From JAZRZI01 sp045601325 (lineage in GTDB: Bacteria; Bacillota_I; Bacilli_A; RFN20; CAG-826): 64,000 nt of DNA. Shown in pieces: positions 17,448-26,275 of this stretch; within the stretch, counting starts at the first letter, position 1, and the number at the start of each line of letters is the position of its first letter. The stretch spans positions 1 through 64,000 of the forward strand of contig JAZRZI010000021.1 of the NCBI GenBank assembly GCA_045601325.1, given 5' to 3'. The notes beneath the pieces are model-generated. The model worked only from the letters and a program-made list of their open reading frames with translations, made no database searches and had not been told where the DNA came from. The position numbers and the translations under genes were made by a program.

Positions 17448-19787
17448 ATGGAAAATAAAATCAGATTATCAGTTCATCAACTTGTTGATTTTTTATTGAG
17501 AAGTGGCGATATCGATAATCGTGTTTTTAATCGTTCTTCGATGACTGAGGGGAGCAAGATACATGCTCAATATCAAGAACATCAAGGCTCTAATTATTTA
17601 AGTGAATATCCTTTGAAGCATTCTTTCTTTGTAGAAGGAATAGAAATTACATTAGAAGGTAGGGCTGATGGTATTATCTTAAGAAAAAGTGGTGAATATG
17701 TTGTTGATGAAATTAAATCCACCGTCATAGAACTAGAAACTTTTAAAAATGAGAATATTGAATGGCACTTAGGTCAAGCTAAATGCTATGCATATATGTT
17801 GGCACTTGAAAAAGACTTAGATTACATCGGTATAAAATTGACATATATACGACAAGGAAAAGAGAAGGAAAAACTTATTAATGAATATACCTTTACCAGA
17901 AAACAATTAGATCAATATGTCAATTCATTATTAGAAGATTATGTATCATTCTATAACATAATTTTAAGAGCTAAAAAGAAGCGCAATGAATCTTTGAATA
18001 TATTAAAATTCCCATTTGATAATTATAGATCTGGCCAAAGAAAACTTAGTAAATACGCATATGCGATTGCTAAAAACGGTGGCAAATTTTTCGCTGAAGC
18101 CCCTACTGGGATTGGCAAAACAATGTCTACCTTATTCCCATTTATCAAGTCATTATCGTTAGATGACGAAAGTAAAATATTTTATTTGACCGCGAAAACT
18201 AGCGGAAAGGAATCTGCATATAGTGCAGTTAAATTATTGAAAGAAAAGGGCTTGGATTTGAATGACATCGTTGTAACTGCAAAAGATAAAATATGCTTAT
18301 GTAAAGGCAAAGGATGCAATCCTGATGAATGTCCTTTTGCTAAGGGATATTACAACAAAATTCAGTCGGTAATAAGATATGCTTTGTCTAATTATTCGAC
18401 ATTTGATTTTGATTCGATAAATAGGTTAGCATTGGATAACGAAATTTGTCCTTTTGAATTAGAACTTGATCTTTCTTTATTTTGCGATGTGATTATTTGC
18501 GATTATAACTATATGTTTGATCCATTGTCCTATATGAAACGTTATTTTGACGAAGATACATCTCATTATTTAGCATTGGTGGATGAAGCACATAACCTAA
18601 TTGATAGATCTAGAGAAATGTATAGCGCAGCGCTTTCTTATTCGTCTTTTTTAAATGTTAGAAAAAGCATGCGTCATATTAAACATGTTAAAATTAAAAA
18701 TCATCTTTCTAAAATCAATAAAATGTTTGAAACTTTGCTTTCTAACATGGAGGATGGTTATCAAATTGTAGATGATTTTTCACCTGAGGTATATAAAACT
18801 CTTAATTCTTTTGTGACATTATGCCAAGACATTAACAAAAATGAGCATGAAGTCATGTCTCCAGAGCTTATTGAATTTTATTTGGATGTGAATAGGTTCT
18901 TAAAAATTAGCGATTATTATTGTGACAAATATATTTCGTACTACAAAATTGGAGATGGAGATATATGCCTTCATATGTATTGTCTAGATGCATCAAGCTA
19001 TATAAGTAGAATGCTTAATAGAATTAAAGGCAGTGTTTTGTTTTCTGCAACGTTATCACCTATTGAATATTATGTAAGCATGTTGGGTGGAGATATAGAA
19101 ACAGAACCTAATTTAATCCTTCCATCTCCATTCCCACGTGAAAATTTCAAGCTCATTGTTGCGCCTAAAGTTTCGATAAAGTACAAAAATAGAGATGCAA
19201 CATATGAAGTGGTTGCAGAATATATCGATTCTTTTGTTAAGAATAAAGTTGGAAATTACTTCATTTATTCGCCTAGTTATGAATATATGGATAAATTATT
19301 ATCCAATAAATTGTTTGATAAATATGTAAAACATATACAAAGACGTGAAATGACCGACAAAGACAGAGAAGAGTTTTTAAATAATTTTTCAAATAACCCT
19401 CAAGAAACCACATTGGGATTTTTGGTTATCGGTGGTGCGTTTGGTGAAGGCATTGATTTAGTTAGCGATAGATTAATCGGAGCGGTTGTTATTGGCATTG
19501 GCATGCCTAAGATTAACTTTGAAAGCGATCAAATTGTTGAATATTACAAACAACAAAATTTGCCAGGCAGAGACTTTGCCTATATAAATCCTGGAATGAA
19601 TAAAGTTATGCAAGCAGTTGGAAGAGTTATTCGTGGTGAAACAGATAAAGGCGCTGTTTTGTTAATTGATGAAAGATATATGAGTAACCAATATAAATCT
19701 TTCTTTAAAACCGAGTGGAATGACTATGAGGTCGCAATTAATCCGGAAGAAGTTGAAGAAATTACGACAAAATTCTTTAAAGAGTAA
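17448..19787 (+). CDS. Nuclease-helicase fusion: PD-(D/E)XK domain plus DinG/XPD-type iron-sulfur helicase
   Basis: A 779-residue protein. The first 175 or so residues look like a RecB/Cas4-type nuclease, with His39, Asp74 (GRADG), Glu88 and Lys90 (VDEIKST) and the QxxxY motif GQAKCYAYML. From residue 190 on it is an XPD/DinG superfamily 2 helicase, with Walker A APTGIGKT, DEAH box VDEAHNLID and motif VI QAVGRVIRG. Cys283, Cys285, Cys290, Cys295 and Cys334 lie between motifs Ia and II, where XPD-type helicases bind a 4Fe-4S cluster. It probably unwinds and cuts branched or flapped DNA. The fusion is known in Firmicutes but its biology is poorly studied. Confidence 0.88.
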   Translation: MENKIRLSVHQLVDFLLRSGDIDNRVFNRSSMTEGSKIHAQYQEHQGSNYLSEYPLKHSFFVEGIEITLEGRADGIILRKSGEYVVDEIKSTVIELETFKNENIEWHLGQAKCYAYMLALEKDLDYIGIKLTYIRQGKEKEKLINEYTFTRKQLDQYVNSLLEDYVSFYNIILRAKKKRNESLNILKFPFDNYRSGQRKLSKYAYAIAKNGGKFFAEAPTGIGKTMSTLFPFIKSLSLDDESKIFYLTAKTSGKESAYSAVKLLKEKGLDLNDIVVTAKDKICLCKGKGCNPDECPFAKGYYNKIQSVIRYALSNYSTFDFDSINRLALDNEICPFELELDLSLFCDVIICDYNYMFDPLSYMKRYFDEDTSHYLALVDEAHNLIDRSREMYSAALSYSSFLNVRKSMRHIKHVKIKNHLSKINKMFETLLSNMEDGYQIVDDFSPEVYKTLNSFVTLCQDINKNEHEVMSPELIEFYLDVNRFLKISDYYCDKYISYYKIGDGDICLHMYCLDASSYISRMLNRIKGSVLFSATLSPIEYYVSMLGGDIETEPNLILPSPFPRENFKLIVAPKVSIKYKNRDATYEVVAEYIDSFVKNKVGNYFIYSPSYEYMDKLLSNKLFDKYVKHIQRREMTDKDREEFLNNFSNNPQETTLGFLVIGGAFGEGIDLVSDRLIGAVVIGIGMPKINFESDQIVEYYKQQNLPGRDFAYINPGMNKVMQAVGRVIRGETDKGAVLLIDERYMSNQYKSFFKTEWNDYEVAINPEEVEEITTKFFKE

Positions 19788-19812
19788 CATTTTATGTTAA
19801 TATATTTCCGTT

Positions 19813-21630
19813 ATGGAATTTAAACAAAGCAAAATACGTAATTTTTCTATTATAGCTCATATCGATCATGGCAAATCTACACTTGCTGATCGTATTTTAG
19901 AGTCTACAGGTGCAATAGAAGCAAGAGAAATGAAAGACCAAATTCTCGATTCAATGGAATTAGAAAGAGAGAGAGGAATTACAATTAAGTTAAATGCGGT
20001 AACGTTGTCTTACAAAGCTGATGATGGTGAAACTTATATTTTTAACTTAATTGACACTCCTGGGCATGTTGACTTTACATATGAAGTATCACGTTCATTA
20101 GCAGCTTGCGAAGGCGCTCTTTTAGTAGTGGATGCCACACAAGGTGTGGAAGCACAAACTTTAGCTAATACATATTTAGCGGTTGACAACGGTTTAAATC
20201 TTTTACCTGTAATCAATAAAATTGATTTGCCTAGTGCTCAACCTGAAGTTTGCAAGAAAGAAATTGAAGAACGTATTGGTATTGATTGTAGTAATGCATT
20301 AGAAGTTTCAGCTAAAACAGGTGCTGGAATTCATGAATTGCTCGAAGCAATAGTCCATGATGTACCTGCACCTAATGGTGATCCTAATTCTTCATTAGAA
20401 GCATTGATATTTGACTCATATTATGATTCATATCGAGGTGTTGTTATTCTTGTAAGAATTAAAGAAGGTACCGTAAATGTCGGCGATTCAATTAGACTTA
20501 TGCAAGCGGGAAAGGAATACCAAGTAACCGAATTAGGAATTAGAGTTCCCGATGAAATTAAAGTTAAAACTTTAACTTCAGGGCAAGTTGGCTATATTTG
20601 CGCTCAAATTAAAGATATTAAGGATGTTCATCCTGGTGACACTGTAACTTTAGTAAACAACCCTGCTAAAGAGGCTCTTCCTGGTTATAAAGTAATGAAT
20701 CCTATGGTTTATTGTGGTTTATATCCAGTTAGTAGTGATGATTATCAAGAATTAAAAGATGCATTGGAAAAACTTTCATTAAACGACGCTTCGTTACAAT
20801 TCGTCGCAGAAACATCCCAAGCCTTAGGTTTTGGTTTTAGATGTGGATTTTTAGGATTACTTCATATGGACATTGTTCAGGAGCGTTTAGAAAGAGAGTA
20901 TAATCTAGACTTAATTTTGACTGCTCCGAGTGTTATTTACCGTGTCCATCTTACTGATGGAACAGTAATTAACTTAGATAATCCAAGCAAACTTCCTGAT
21001 AGTTCTAAGATTAATCATATTGAAGAGCCATATGTAAAAGCTTCTATCATGACACCTAAAGAATACGTAGGACCAATCATGGAACTCTGCCAAGAAAGGC
21101 GTGGCATATATAAGGATCTAGAATATTTTGACGACACTAGAATGATTATGACCTATGAACTGCCATTGGCAGAAATTGTTTACAATTTCTTCGATAAATT
21201 AAAGAGTTACACAAAAGGTTACGCATCATTTGACTATGAATATTCTGAATATGCAAAGGGTGATTTAGTAAAACTAGATATTATGCTCAATGGTCAAATC
21301 GTTGATGCGCTCAGCAGCATTATTTATAGACCAAGTGGATACCAAAGAGGATTAGGAATTATCCGAAGAATAAAAGAAGTTATTCCAAGACAACAATTCG
21401 AGATTCCTATTCAAGCTGCAATTGGTGGAAAAGTTGTAGCAAGATGTGATGTGAAAGCAGTTAGAAAAGACGTTCTTGCTAAATGTTATGGCGGCGACAT
21501 AAGCCGAAAGAAAAAGTTATTGGAAAAGCAAAAAGAAGGCAAAAAGAGGATGAAGAAAATCGGTTCTGTCGAAGTTCCACAAGAAGCATTCATGTCAATT
21601 TTATCCATCGATGATGATGGAGATAGATAG
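19813..21630 (+). CDS. lepA: Elongation factor 4 (LepA), back-translocating GTPase
   Basis: A 605-residue translation GTPase. The G domain begins [19 protein letters not shown], with switch motif [20 protein letters not shown] and NKIDLP. The LepA-specific C-terminal segment is [20 protein letters not shown]. Length is exactly in range. TAATAT at 19798-19803 lies 9 nt before the ATG and no ribosome site is seen. The stop codon TAG is the first TAG of a phased repeat array. Confidence 0.98.
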   Translation: MEFKQSKIRNFSIIAHIDHGKSTLADRILESTGAIEAREMKDQILDSMELERERGITIKLNAVTLSYKADDGETYIFNLIDTPGHVDFTYEVSRSLAACEGALLVVDATQGVEAQTLANTYLAVDNGLNLLPVINKIDLPSAQPEVCKKEIEERIGIDCSNALEVSAKTGAGIHELLEAIVHDVPAPNGDPNSSLEALIFDSYYDSYRGVVILVRIKEGTVNVGDSIRLMQAGKEYQVTELGIRVPDEIKVKTLTSGQVGYICAQIKDIKDVHPGDTVTLVNNPAKEALPGYKVMNPMVYCGLYPVSSDDYQELKDALEKLSLNDASLQFVAETSQALGFGFRCGFLGLLHMDIVQERLEREYNLDLILTAPSVIYRVHLTDGTVINLDNPSKLPDSSKINHIEEPYVKASIMTPKEYVGPIMELCQERRGIYKDLEYFDDTRMIMTYELPLAEIVYNFFDKLKSYTKGYASFDYEYSEYAKGDLVKLDIMLNGQIVDALSSIIYRPSGYQRGLGIIRRIKEVIPRQQFEIPIQAAIGGKVVARCDVKAVRKDVLAKCYGGDISRKKKLLEKQKEGKKRMKKIGSVEVPQEAFMSILSIDDDGDR

Positions 21631-21660
21631 TATATTTATAGTGTTAAATTAGTATTTTTT
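21628..21660 (+). repeat. Three TAGTR repeats with an 11-bp period, upstream of the Fic-like gene
   Basis: TAGTA at 21628, TAGTG at 21639 and TAGTA at 21650 start exactly 11 bp apart, each followed by an A/T hexamer. The array overlaps the lepA stop codon and ends 11 bp before the -35 box of the next gene. Arrays with the same period occur at 34533, 49329, 58564 (minus), and as two-unit forms at 43854, 52748 and 62692. Such phasing suggests side-by-side protein binding on one DNA face. Confidence 0.7.
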
Positions 21661-21670
21661 ATAAAATAAG

Positions 21671-21698
21671 TTGATTAATTAGATTTTTTGTGTATAAT
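21671..21698 (+). promoter_or_regulatory. Promoter of the Fic-like gene
   Basis: TTGATT (21671-21676), a 16-nt spacer and TATAAT (21693-21698) form a good vegetative promoter. An AGAGG ribosome site follows at about 21706-21710, before the ATG at 21719. Confidence 0.7.
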
Positions 21699-21718
21699 CA
21701 AAACAGAGGTACAAAAAT

Positions 21719-23179
21719 ATGCAATCAAATGAACTAGCAATTAAATTTACTGAAAATAGATACGCAACAAAAAATGAAGTTTCTAAAGAATTGAAAATGT
21801 CCATGATTGATACAATATGGTCCAACATTCTTTCCTATAGAAGCAACTTTAATCATTACTTAACAATAAAAACAGTTGATAATACAAGATTGTTATTATG
21901 CCAATGCCCAACAATTGCTGGTAAGGTGAATAACATTGAAGCAAAATTGCTCGCTGTTCTCAGCGACTACAGTCGTTTAGATTTTAAAAACAAAGAATTA
22001 TCTCGTTTTAATGAATGGTGTTTAGCCAAGAGCTTAACATCCGTTGCTAGAAAACACGATTTAGATGCAGATAGTTCGTTGATTAAAGCTGTTGCTAATG
22101 ATGATTCGATCCAACTTTCTTTAAATAATAAAATCTTAATTAGGTACAAAAATGCGTTGGCATATATCAAAGATTACTATGTTAATAACATAGATTATGA
22201 TTTTATTAAACAACTATATGCAATCTTATCTGGATCAGATGCTAGATTTGTTGGATATAGAAATGTGGAAGATAACTCGCTTACAAATAAAGCAATTGTC
22301 AATAGAGTCTATACGTCTGCTCCTGTTAATTCTATATCTTCGATGATGAATAGTTTGTTCTCTTTCATCGAAAATTCTAATCTTGGCAAATTAACAAAAG
22401 CATTGATCTCATACTTCTATGTTGACTATATAAAGCCATTCGCTGATTTTAACGACGAAATTGCTTTGCTAATTGCTAAATCAGTATTAGCACATAATAA
22501 GTTTGATGAATTTGGTGCAACAATTCCTTTAGAAGACTTGCTTTCAGAAGATATTGATAATATATCAAGAGTGTTGTTTGAAGTCCAAAAAACACGTGAC
22601 ACAACATATTTCGTTGATTATGCTTTGACATATATCAACAAAGTTGTTCAATCTTTAGCTGATGAAATTATTAATTGCAAAAAAGTTTCTTTAGAAGAAG
22701 ATTTCTATCAACAAGAAGAAGTCATGGAAAATGTTTCAAATGCCTTAGAAGAAACAAAGCCAGTTCAAGAAATTGAAACTTCTGAATCTAAAATTGAACC
22801 TATTAAAGAAGAACCAAAACCAATAATTCAGCAAAAAGTTGAACAAACTCCTAAACAAATTGTTGAACCAATAAAATCTACTCCTGTTGAACCTCAATTA
22901 GCGGTTGGTTACATTCCACCTGCAATCGATGAGAAACAAGCTGGTAGATTAGAGAGGTATTTATTGGAATCTGATCCAAACTTAAAACGAGGCGAAGCAA
23001 AATTCTATGCTAGACATTGTACACTTGGTATGATTTATACAATCGCCCAATATAAAAAGGCAATTGGTTGTGTCTATGAAACAGCTAGAACATCCATGGA
23101 CCATTTAGCGGAACTTGGATATTATAAAAAAGATATATTTAAAAATAAATTTGTCTACACACCTGTAGATAGAAAGTAG
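21719..23179 (+). CDS. Fic-like protein with a degenerate active site and a C-terminal winged helix
   Basis: A 486-residue protein. Residues about 140-300 look like a Fic domain, including the flap region LYAILSG and the helix before the active loop. At the place of HPFxDGNGRxxR it reads IKPFADFNDEIALLI (237-251): the catalytic His is Lys and both Gly and Arg are lost. It should not transfer AMP. Residues 330-390 are a Glu/Pro/Lys-rich linker (KPVQEIETSESKIEPIKEE). The last 75 residues (DEKQAGRLERYLLE onward) resemble a winged helix. It may be a DNA-binding regulator built on a dead Fic fold. It is followed after 6 nt by a small membrane protein gene. Confidence 0.6.
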   Translation: MQSNELAIKFTENRYATKNEVSKELKMSMIDTIWSNILSYRSNFNHYLTIKTVDNTRLLLCQCPTIAGKVNNIEAKLLAVLSDYSRLDFKNKELSRFNEWCLAKSLTSVARKHDLDADSSLIKAVANDDSIQLSLNNKILIRYKNALAYIKDYYVNNIDYDFIKQLYAILSGSDARFVGYRNVEDNSLTNKAIVNRVYTSAPVNSISSMMNSLFSFIENSNLGKLTKALISYFYVDYIKPFADFNDEIALLIAKSVLAHNKFDEFGATIPLEDLLSEDIDNISRVLFEVQKTRDTTYFVDYALTYINKVVQSLADEIINCKKVSLEEDFYQQEEVMENVSNALEETKPVQEIETSESKIEPIKEEPKPIIQQKVEQTPKQIVEPIKSTPVEPQLAVGYIPPAIDEKQAGRLERYLLESDPNLKRGEAKFYARHCTLGMIYTIAQYKKAIGCVYETARTSMDHLAELGYYKKDIFKNKFVYTPVDRK

Positions 23180-23185
23180 GTAATT

Positions 23186-23404
23186 ATGAATCCATTATTA
23201 ATTTTATTAATCGTTATTATTATTTGTGCAATCATCGCAGGTGCGGCTTTTGGAATTTATCGTTGGATGCATCCAAAAATGAAACAAGAAAAACGCGATG
23301 AATCACATGATGTTCAAGAAGCTTTGGATAGAGTTCTTCAACCAATAGATGATGAAGAATTATCAAAACAAGTCCAAAACTATAAAGATGAAGAGGATGA
23401 ATAA
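23186..23404 (+). CDS. Small single-pass membrane protein, unknown function
   Basis: A 72-residue protein with an N-terminal membrane helix (residues 3-25, LLILLIVIIICAIIAGAAFG) and a charged acidic cytoplasmic tail ending in DEEDE. I do not recognise a family. It lies 6 nt after the Fic-like gene, with AGTAGG before the ATG, and its 3' end overlaps hemW. This suggests one transcript. Confidence 0.65.
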   Translation: MNPLLILLIVIIICAIIAGAAFGIYRWMHPKMKQEKRDESHDVQEALDRVLQPIDDEELSKQVQNYKDEEDE

Positions 23405-24497
23405 GGTTTCTTCCTTATATATACACATTCCATTTTGTGAAAATATTTGTGATTACTGCGACTTTACAAAGTTGCAGTATTTTCGTTTATTAGCAGAGCC
23501 ATACATTGATTCATTAATTAACGAAATAAAAGGAAAAGTTAAAAATAAAAAGTTAAAAACAATCTATATCGGAGGTGGCACTCCAACGGTTCTAGATGAT
23601 GACTTATTTTTAAAACTTTTATCATTCTTAAAACAATACGCCAATGATGTTACTGAATACACTATAGAATGCAACCCTGACTCTTTGACTGATAATAAAT
23701 TGACGATTATGAAAAATAATTTAGTGAATCGTCTTTCTATTGGTGTGGAGTCCACAAATGATAAAATCTTACATTCTATAAATAGAAAACATACGTTCTG
23801 TGATGTTAAAACAGCGATTTTTAAAGCAAGAAGCAAAGGATTCGATAATTTAAACGTCGATTTAATTATTGGGCTTCCTAATGTCACAAAACAGCTTTTT
23901 ATAAAAGATTTAAACAATATTTTATCTTTAGATGTCAATCATATTTCGTGTTACTCACTAACTGTTCATGAACACACTGCTTTTTTCAATAGAGGAATTA
24001 AAGAGCCAGAAGAAATATTCTCACGTGATTTATACGACTGCGCACATGAACTATTAAATAAAAATGGTTATGTGCATTATGAAGTTTCTAACTGGGCTAA
24101 ACCTGAAAAAGAAAGTCAACATAACTTGGTGTATTGGAGAAACCAAGAATACTATGGCTGTGGATTAGGTGCATCTGGCTATGAAGATGGAACTAGATAC
24201 ACAAATACTAAAAATTTTAATAAATATAATAGTGGCGATTATTTGGATTATGTTGAGAAAGTTGAAGAAAAAGATGATATAGAGTATCAAATCATGCTTA
24301 ATCTTAGAACTTTGGAAGGTTTAGATTTAGAAACATTTAAGAATAAGTTCAAATTTGATTTATATCTTAAAAATAAAAATGCAATCGATGATTTGATAAA
24401 AGATGGTTTTTTGATGTTTTTAAATGATGGAAAAAAACTCGTTCCAACCTATGAAGGAATGATGATTTTAGATCAAATTATTCTTAAATTAATATAA
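23397..24497 (+). CDS. hemW: Radical SAM protein HemW (CPO-like)
   Basis: A 366-residue radical SAM protein. The cluster motif is HIPFCENICDYCDF (CxxxCxxC), followed by IYIGGGTPT and the HemW segment YGCGLGASGYEDG. HemW proteins bind heme and are now seen as heme chaperones, not coproporphyrinogen oxidases. The start is uncertain: ATG at 23397 (MNKVSSLYIHIPF) fits the family best; ATG at 23388 is also possible. Both overlap the preceding small gene. No heme biosynthesis genes are in the window. Confidence 0.9.
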   Translation: MNKVSSLYIHIPFCENICDYCDFTKLQYFRLLAEPYIDSLINEIKGKVKNKKLKTIYIGGGTPTVLDDDLFLKLLSFLKQYANDVTEYTIECNPDSLTDNKLTIMKNNLVNRLSIGVESTNDKILHSINRKHTFCDVKTAIFKARSKGFDNLNVDLIIGLPNVTKQLFIKDLNNILSLDVNHISCYSLTVHEHTAFFNRGIKEPEEIFSRDLYDCAHELLNKNGYVHYEVSNWAKPEKESQHNLVYWRNQEYYGCGLGASGYEDGTRYTNTKNFNKYNSGDYLDYVEKVEEKDDIEYQIMLNLRTLEGLDLETFKNKFKFDLYLKNKNAIDDLIKDGFLMFLNDGKKLVPTYEGMMILDQIILKLI

Positions 24498-24508
24498 TTT
24501 CAAAAATT

Positions 24509-24571
24509 AAGATATATTAATATATCTTTTAAAAATCTTAGCAGACAAGCATTGACTCTGCTAATTTTTTT
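24509..24571 (+). terminator. hemW terminators; the second overlaps the hrcA promoter
   Basis: The first is the palindrome AAGATATATT/AATATATCTT at 24509-24528. The second is a stem TTAGCAGA (24538-24545) with TCTGCTAA (24557-24564), followed by seven or more Ts. Its loop contains most of the hrcA -35 box TTGACT at 24552-24557. Confidence 0.7.
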
Positions 24572-24610
24572 CATATAATAGTGTTAGCACTCAAACGATG
24601 AGACTGCTAA
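24552..24610 (+). promoter_or_regulatory. hrcA operon promoter with CIRCE operator
   Basis: TTGACT (24552-24557), a 16-nt spacer and TATAAT (24574-24579) form the promoter. A CIRCE element follows: TTAGCACTC (24584-24592), 9 nt, GACTGCTAA (24602-24610). The right arm differs from the consensus GAGTGCTAA at one base. HrcA should bind here and repress its own operon until heat shock. The ribosome site AAGGAG lies just after it. Confidence 0.93.
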
Positions 24611-24623
24611 AAAGGAGACTCAA

Positions 24624-25661
24624 ATGGAACTTAATAGAAGCGACACAATTATGAAATATATTGTTGAGTATTTTATCAAGAAAGCACAACCCGTTGGTAG
24701 CCAAGCTTTGATTGATGAATATAATCTTCCATATTCTTCCGCAACTATTAGAAATGAAATGTTTGCGTTAGAAAAAATGGGTCTCATTGAAAAGAACCAT
24801 TCCTCTAGTGGTAGAGTTCCAAGCGCTTCTGGATATAGATACTATTGTGAGCGTCTTAGAGATAAAGGCGTTGATGAGCAACTTAAGTATTCATTACAAG
24901 CTGTGTTAAATGAAAAAGTTAAATCGGTTGAAGAAGTTATTAAAGCTGCTTGTGAAATTCTCTCTCATATGACAAGTTTGGTTTCTGTGGTTATGGGACC
25001 TGACGAAAAAGAAGAAAAATTAGCAAACGTTCAACTTGTTCAGATTAGCGATAACACAATAACCGCTATATTCATTACTGATAAGGGTTACGTTGAAAAC
25101 AAAACATTCATTGTTCCAGAATCCTTGAAAACTAAAGAAGTTGTTGATTGCGTTAAAGTTCTCAATGACAGGCTTAAAGGCACACCTGTGTGTCAACTAG
25201 TTGAGAAAATGAAAGCTCTTGAACCAGTGCTGAGTGAATATATCGTATCGCATGATGTTGTTTATCAAGCACTCATGGAAACCTTCTTAAGATTCGCTAG
25301 TGATCGTTTATCACTTTATGGAAGAGATGAATTATTCAATAATCCTGAATTCAAAAGTGACACAAGTAAATTGGAAAGAGTTCTTAAACTCTTAAATGAT
25401 AATTCGGTATTCAAAACTGAAATTGAAAAAGGTAGCGATGATACCCTTCTTAGAATCGGTGAAGTTGAAGGTAATCCTGATGTTTCACTTGTTACTAGAA
25501 AAATCAAATTATCAGATGATAGTGAAAGCTCAATTACTTTATTGGGTCCAACAAGAATGGATTATGACAAGGCTCTAAGCGCTTTGGAATATATCGTAGA
25601 CGAACTTAATAAATATTTTGAAGATTTAAACAAAGGAGGAAATACAAGTGGTGACGCCTGA
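24624..25661 (+). CDS. hrcA: Heat-inducible transcription repressor HrcA
   Basis: A 345-residue repressor. The N-terminal winged helix carries QPVGSQALIDEYNLPYSSA and IRNEMFALEKMGLIEKNHSS, and SSGRVPSASGYRYYCE is the family signature. It represses the chaperone operon through the CIRCE site directly upstream and depends on GroEL in other Bacilli. It overlaps grpE by 14 nt. Confidence 0.97.
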   Translation: MELNRSDTIMKYIVEYFIKKAQPVGSQALIDEYNLPYSSATIRNEMFALEKMGLIEKNHSSSGRVPSASGYRYYCERLRDKGVDEQLKYSLQAVLNEKVKSVEEVIKAACEILSHMTSLVSVVMGPDEKEEKLANVQLVQISDNTITAIFITDKGYVENKTFIVPESLKTKEVVDCVKVLNDRLKGTPVCQLVEKMKALEPVLSEYIVSHDVVYQALMETFLRFASDRLSLYGRDELFNNPEFKSDTSKLERVLKLLNDNSVFKTEIEKGSDDTLLRIGEVEGNPDVSLVTRKIKLSDDSESSITLLGPTRMDYDKALSALEYIVDELNKYFEDLNKGGNTSGDA

Positions 25662-26262
25662 AAATAACGAAGAAACCATTATTAAAGAAGACGACAACGA
25701 AGAACGTCGTAACAAAGCAAAGCGTAAATTCGATAAATACGAAAAAGAAATCGAAAAACTTAACGAAGAAATCGAAAAATTAAAAGCGGATGCTGATCAT
25801 TGGAAAAATGAATATTATAGAGCATACGCAGACACTAAAAATCTAAGAGCAAATCTTGAAAAAGATCATTCAACAGCTCTTAAGTATAGAGCAGAAGGAT
25901 TTATTGATGAGTTATTACCTGTCTTAGATAGCTTCTACTTCGCTCTCGGAAATGAGCCAACTGATCCTACATTAAAAAATTATTTGATAGGATTCCAATA
26001 CATATACCGTAATCTAGTGACGGTACTTGAGAACGAGGGTGTAACTGAGTTATATCCAAAAGTTGGTGATAAGTTTGATGCAGCCACAATGAATGCAGTT
26101 GATACTGTTGAAACTGATGGTGAAGAAAACTTAGTAGTCAAAGTTCTCGCTAAAGGCTACAAATTACATGACAGACTAGTAAGGCCTACAAATGTCACTG
26201 TAAGTGTTAAAGCTAAAAAACTAGAAAAAAATAACGAAACCCAAGATTCAATTGATGCATAA
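25648..26262 (+). CDS. grpE: Nucleotide exchange factor GrpE
   Basis: A 204-residue GrpE. A long N-terminal charged coiled coil (about residues 15-75) leads to [18 protein letters not shown], then the conserved [13 protein letters not shown] and the beta domain with [12 protein letters not shown]. It releases ADP from DnaK. The start is GTG at 25648 (or the next GTG at 25651), with AAGGAGG upstream. The ORF begins inside hrcA. Confidence 0.95.
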   Translation: MVTPENNEETIIKEDDNEERRNKAKRKFDKYEKEIEKLNEEIEKLKADADHWKNEYYRAYADTKNLRANLEKDHSTALKYRAEGFIDELLPVLDSFYFALGNEPTDPTLKNYLIGFQYIYRNLVTVLENEGVTELYPKVGDKFDAATMNAVDTVETDGEENLVVKVLAKGYKLHDRLVRPTNVTVSVKAKKLEKNNETQDSIDA

Positions 26263-26275
26263 GGAGGAAAATATT

